From Bacteroidales bacterium (lineage in GTDB: Bacteria > Bacteroidota > Bacteroidia > Bacteroidales > UBA7960), in contig SKSI01000201.1 of the NCBI GenBank assembly GCA_007123065.1, forward strand, positions 1-7,264: a stretch of DNA of 7,264 nt. Direction: 5' to 3'. The stretch's first letter is position 1, and every line of letters begins with the position of its first letter. Made by a program: the position numbers and the translations under genes. This document shows, in pieces, positions 6,252 through 7,264 of the stretch. Below the pieces are notes generated by a model. That model ran no database searches. It was not told the origin of the DNA and worked only from the letters and a program-made list of their open reading frames with translations.

Positions 6252-6761
6252 ATGGCACTGCAAATCATTGAAAACAAAATTCTGTCAATCCGAAACACGA
6301 TGGTGATGCTGGACTTTGACCTTGCAAAATTGTATCAGGTTGAGACCAGGGTGTTAAAGCAATCGGTGCGAAGAAACCTGGAACGGTTTCCGGAGGATTT
6401 CATGTTTCAACTTACCAAAGAGGAGTGGTTAGAGGTTATCACAAATTGTGATAACCTCCGAAGCACCAACAAATTCAGCCCTTCCAAGCCATATGCATTC
6501 ACAGAACAAGGTGTTTCCATGCTTTCAAGCATACTAAAAAGCAAACTGGCAATACAAATCAACATATCTATTATGCGGGCATTTGTGGTATGCCGGCAAT
6601 ATGCATTGAAAAATAAGGATCTGGCTAAGAAAATTGAAATGCTGGAACAAAAGTTCGACAAAAAGTTTCAGGACATTCATGATGTGATTGGCTATTTGCT
6701 TCAGAAAGATGATGCGCAGAAAGAAAAAAAGACTGATGCAGCAATTGGTTACAGGTATTAA
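6252..6761 (+). CDS. ORF6N-domain DNA-binding protein
   Basis: This 169-residue protein is a member of the ORF6N family, common in phages, plasmids and bacterial genomes and thought to bind DNA. The domain spans about 5-115: I-R-N-T-M-V-M-L-D-F-D-L-A-K-L-Y (13-28), V-R-R-N-L-E-R-F-P-E-D-F-M-F-Q-L (39-54), P-Y-A-F-T-E-Q-G-V-S-M-L-S-S (80-93) and I-M-R-A-F-V (107-112). A charged, probably coiled-coil tail follows (117-160), suited to oligomerisation. The segment E-V-I-T-N-C-D-N-L at 61-69 is encoded by a perfect palindrome. The gene starts 28 bases after the barrel gene without a visible promoter of its own, and its stop codon directly abuts the ATG of the transporter frame. A regulatory role, perhaps autoregulation, is inference; the sequence gives no target. 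Confidence 0.88.
   Translation: MALQIIENKILSIRNTMVMLDFDLAKLYQVETRVLKQSVRRNLERFPEDFMFQLTKEEWLEVITNCDNLRSTNKFSPSKPYAFTEQGVSMLSSILKSKLAIQINISIMRAFVVCRQYALKNKDLAKKIEMLEQKFDKKFQDIHDVIGYLLQKDDAQKEKKTDAAIGYRY
6432..6458. repeat. Perfect 27-bp palindrome inside the ORF6N gene
   Basis: The arm GAGGTTATCACAA (6432-6444) is the exact reverse complement of 6446-6458, with a single A at 6445 as centre. The element covers codons 61-69 exactly, and the centre is the middle base of codon 65 (Asn). The flanking bases (A at 6431, C at 6459) do not pair, so it ends sharply. GGTTA is also directly repeated at 6427-6431 and 6434-6438. Confidence 0.95.
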
Positions 6762-7264
6762 ATGAAATTTCCTATATTTGCCCGCATTGCAAATCATTTT
6801 ATTCATCCTGAAAAACGCTACCAAATGATATTCTTGTGGGTTGTAATCGGTTACTTGGTCATTCTGATGTCGATCAGTATTTATAAAAGCTTCATGGTAA
6901 AAAACCAGGAAGATTTCATGGTTGCAGGACGCTCCGTGTCAACACCCAGGTTGGTCGGCACACTGCTATGTACCTGGATGGGATCCGGTAGCTTGCTGGC
7001 AGGTGCGGGCCTTGCTGCCCAGGTTGGGTTTAGTGAGCTTTGGATGGCTGCAGGGGCCTGGACAGGAATCATCATCGTCTTCTTTCTCGCTGCCAGGGTG
7101 CGGCGCATTGCCGAATACACCGTTCCCGACATTCTTGAGCTGAGATACAACAAATGGGCCAGGATCCTTGGAACCATTGTGATCGTAATTGCATACACCA
7201 CCATTGTAGGTTATCAGTTTCGTGCCGGCGGGTTTGTACTGGATCTTGTAGCCGGAATTCCGGA
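6762..7264 (+). CDS. Sodium:solute symporter (SSS family), N-terminal part; 3' end outside window
   Basis: From the ATG at 6762 the frame stays open to the right edge (167 codons plus two bases), with no stop. The family should import a small solute with Na+ across the inner membrane. Visible SSS landmarks are a first membrane helix (about 22-41), E-D-F-M-V-A-G-R at 50-57, T-W-M-G-S-G-S-L-L-A-G-A-G at 71-83 in the second helix, a third helix (about 93-111), and T-V-P-D-I-L-E-L-R-Y at 120-129. A fourth helix leads to Q-F-R-A-G-G (152-157). The substrate cannot be deduced. Start choice is uncertain. The ATG at 6762 touches the upstream stop codon, but a consensus -7 box lies inside codons 4-7, and the in-frame ATG at 6825 sits just before the first membrane helix. 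Translation from 6825 would remove a 21-residue basic leader. Confidence 0.9.
   Translation, partial: MKFPIFARIANHFIHPEKRYQMIFLWVVIGYLVILMSISIYKSFMVKNQEDFMVAGRSVSTPRLVGTLLCTWMGSGSLLAGAGLAAQVGFSELWMAAGAWTGIIIVFFLAARVRRIAEYTVPDILELRYNKWARILGTIVIVIAYTTIVGYQFRAGGFVLDLVAGIP
6773..6780 (+). promoter_or_regulatory. Consensus -7 element for the symporter gene
   Basis: TATATTTG matches TAnnTTTG exactly. A TTGG at 6745-6748 lies 24-25 bases upstream, a little further than the usual -33 spacing. Transcription would start near 6787, leaving a leader of about 38 bases to the in-frame ATG at 6825. This suggests that the symporter has its own promoter inside the end of the ORF6N region and does not depend only on read-through. 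Confidence 0.45.

Overview
The window looks like a chromosomal segment of a member of the Bacteroidota. Several things point that way. One predicted outer membrane protein joins a helix-hairpin-helix domain to a beta-barrel, an arrangement I associate with this phylum, and it sits next to a PorV/FadL-like barrel gene. Shine-Dalgarno sequences are absent before most starts. Several upstream regions carry exact or near matches to the phylum's -7 promoter element (TAnnTTTG). The genus cannot be told from this sequence. Gene density is high: no stretch over about 105 bases lacks a gene.

Layout, left to right. (1) Bases 3-707 (+) hold the C-terminal part of a zinc metallopeptidase of gluzincin type (HEFGH plus a downstream Glu, M3-like), cut by the window edge. 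(2) Convergent to it, on the minus strand, is a two-gene unit read leftwards: a di-heme cytochrome c peroxidase (2558-1476), then 17 bases later a MenG/UbiE-type quinone methyltransferase (1458-727). (3) A 104-base divergent promoter region separates that unit from purE (2663-3175, +), followed by a weak terminator. (4) A second rightward cluster starts at 3268: a PorV/FadL-like outer membrane barrel protein (3268-4095), then 10 bases later the 705-residue HHH plus beta-barrel protein (4106-6223), then 28 bases later an ORF6N-domain DNA-binding protein (6252-6761), then with no gap the N-terminal third of a sodium:solute symporter (6762 to the right edge), which was reconstructed by reading the sequence directly.

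How the genes may work together. The peroxidase detoxifies H2O2 in the periplasm using respiratory electrons, and the methyltransferase makes the menaquinone those electrons come from, so the pair is a plausible respiratory/oxidative-stress unit. PurE is a purine housekeeping enzyme with its own promoter. The two barrel proteins are a likely co-expressed outer membrane module of unknown function. The ORF6N gene looks like a regulator of phage or mobile ancestry lodged between that module and the transporter.

The best leads are structural. A perfect 27-bp palindrome (13-bp arms, 1-bp centre) lies exactly in codon phase inside the ORF6N gene. A perfect 8-bp inverted repeat overlaps the start codon of the PorV-like gene. 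A consensus Bacteroidota -7 box lies inside the first codons of the symporter frame. I see no CRISPR array, insertion sequence, rRNA or tRNA.
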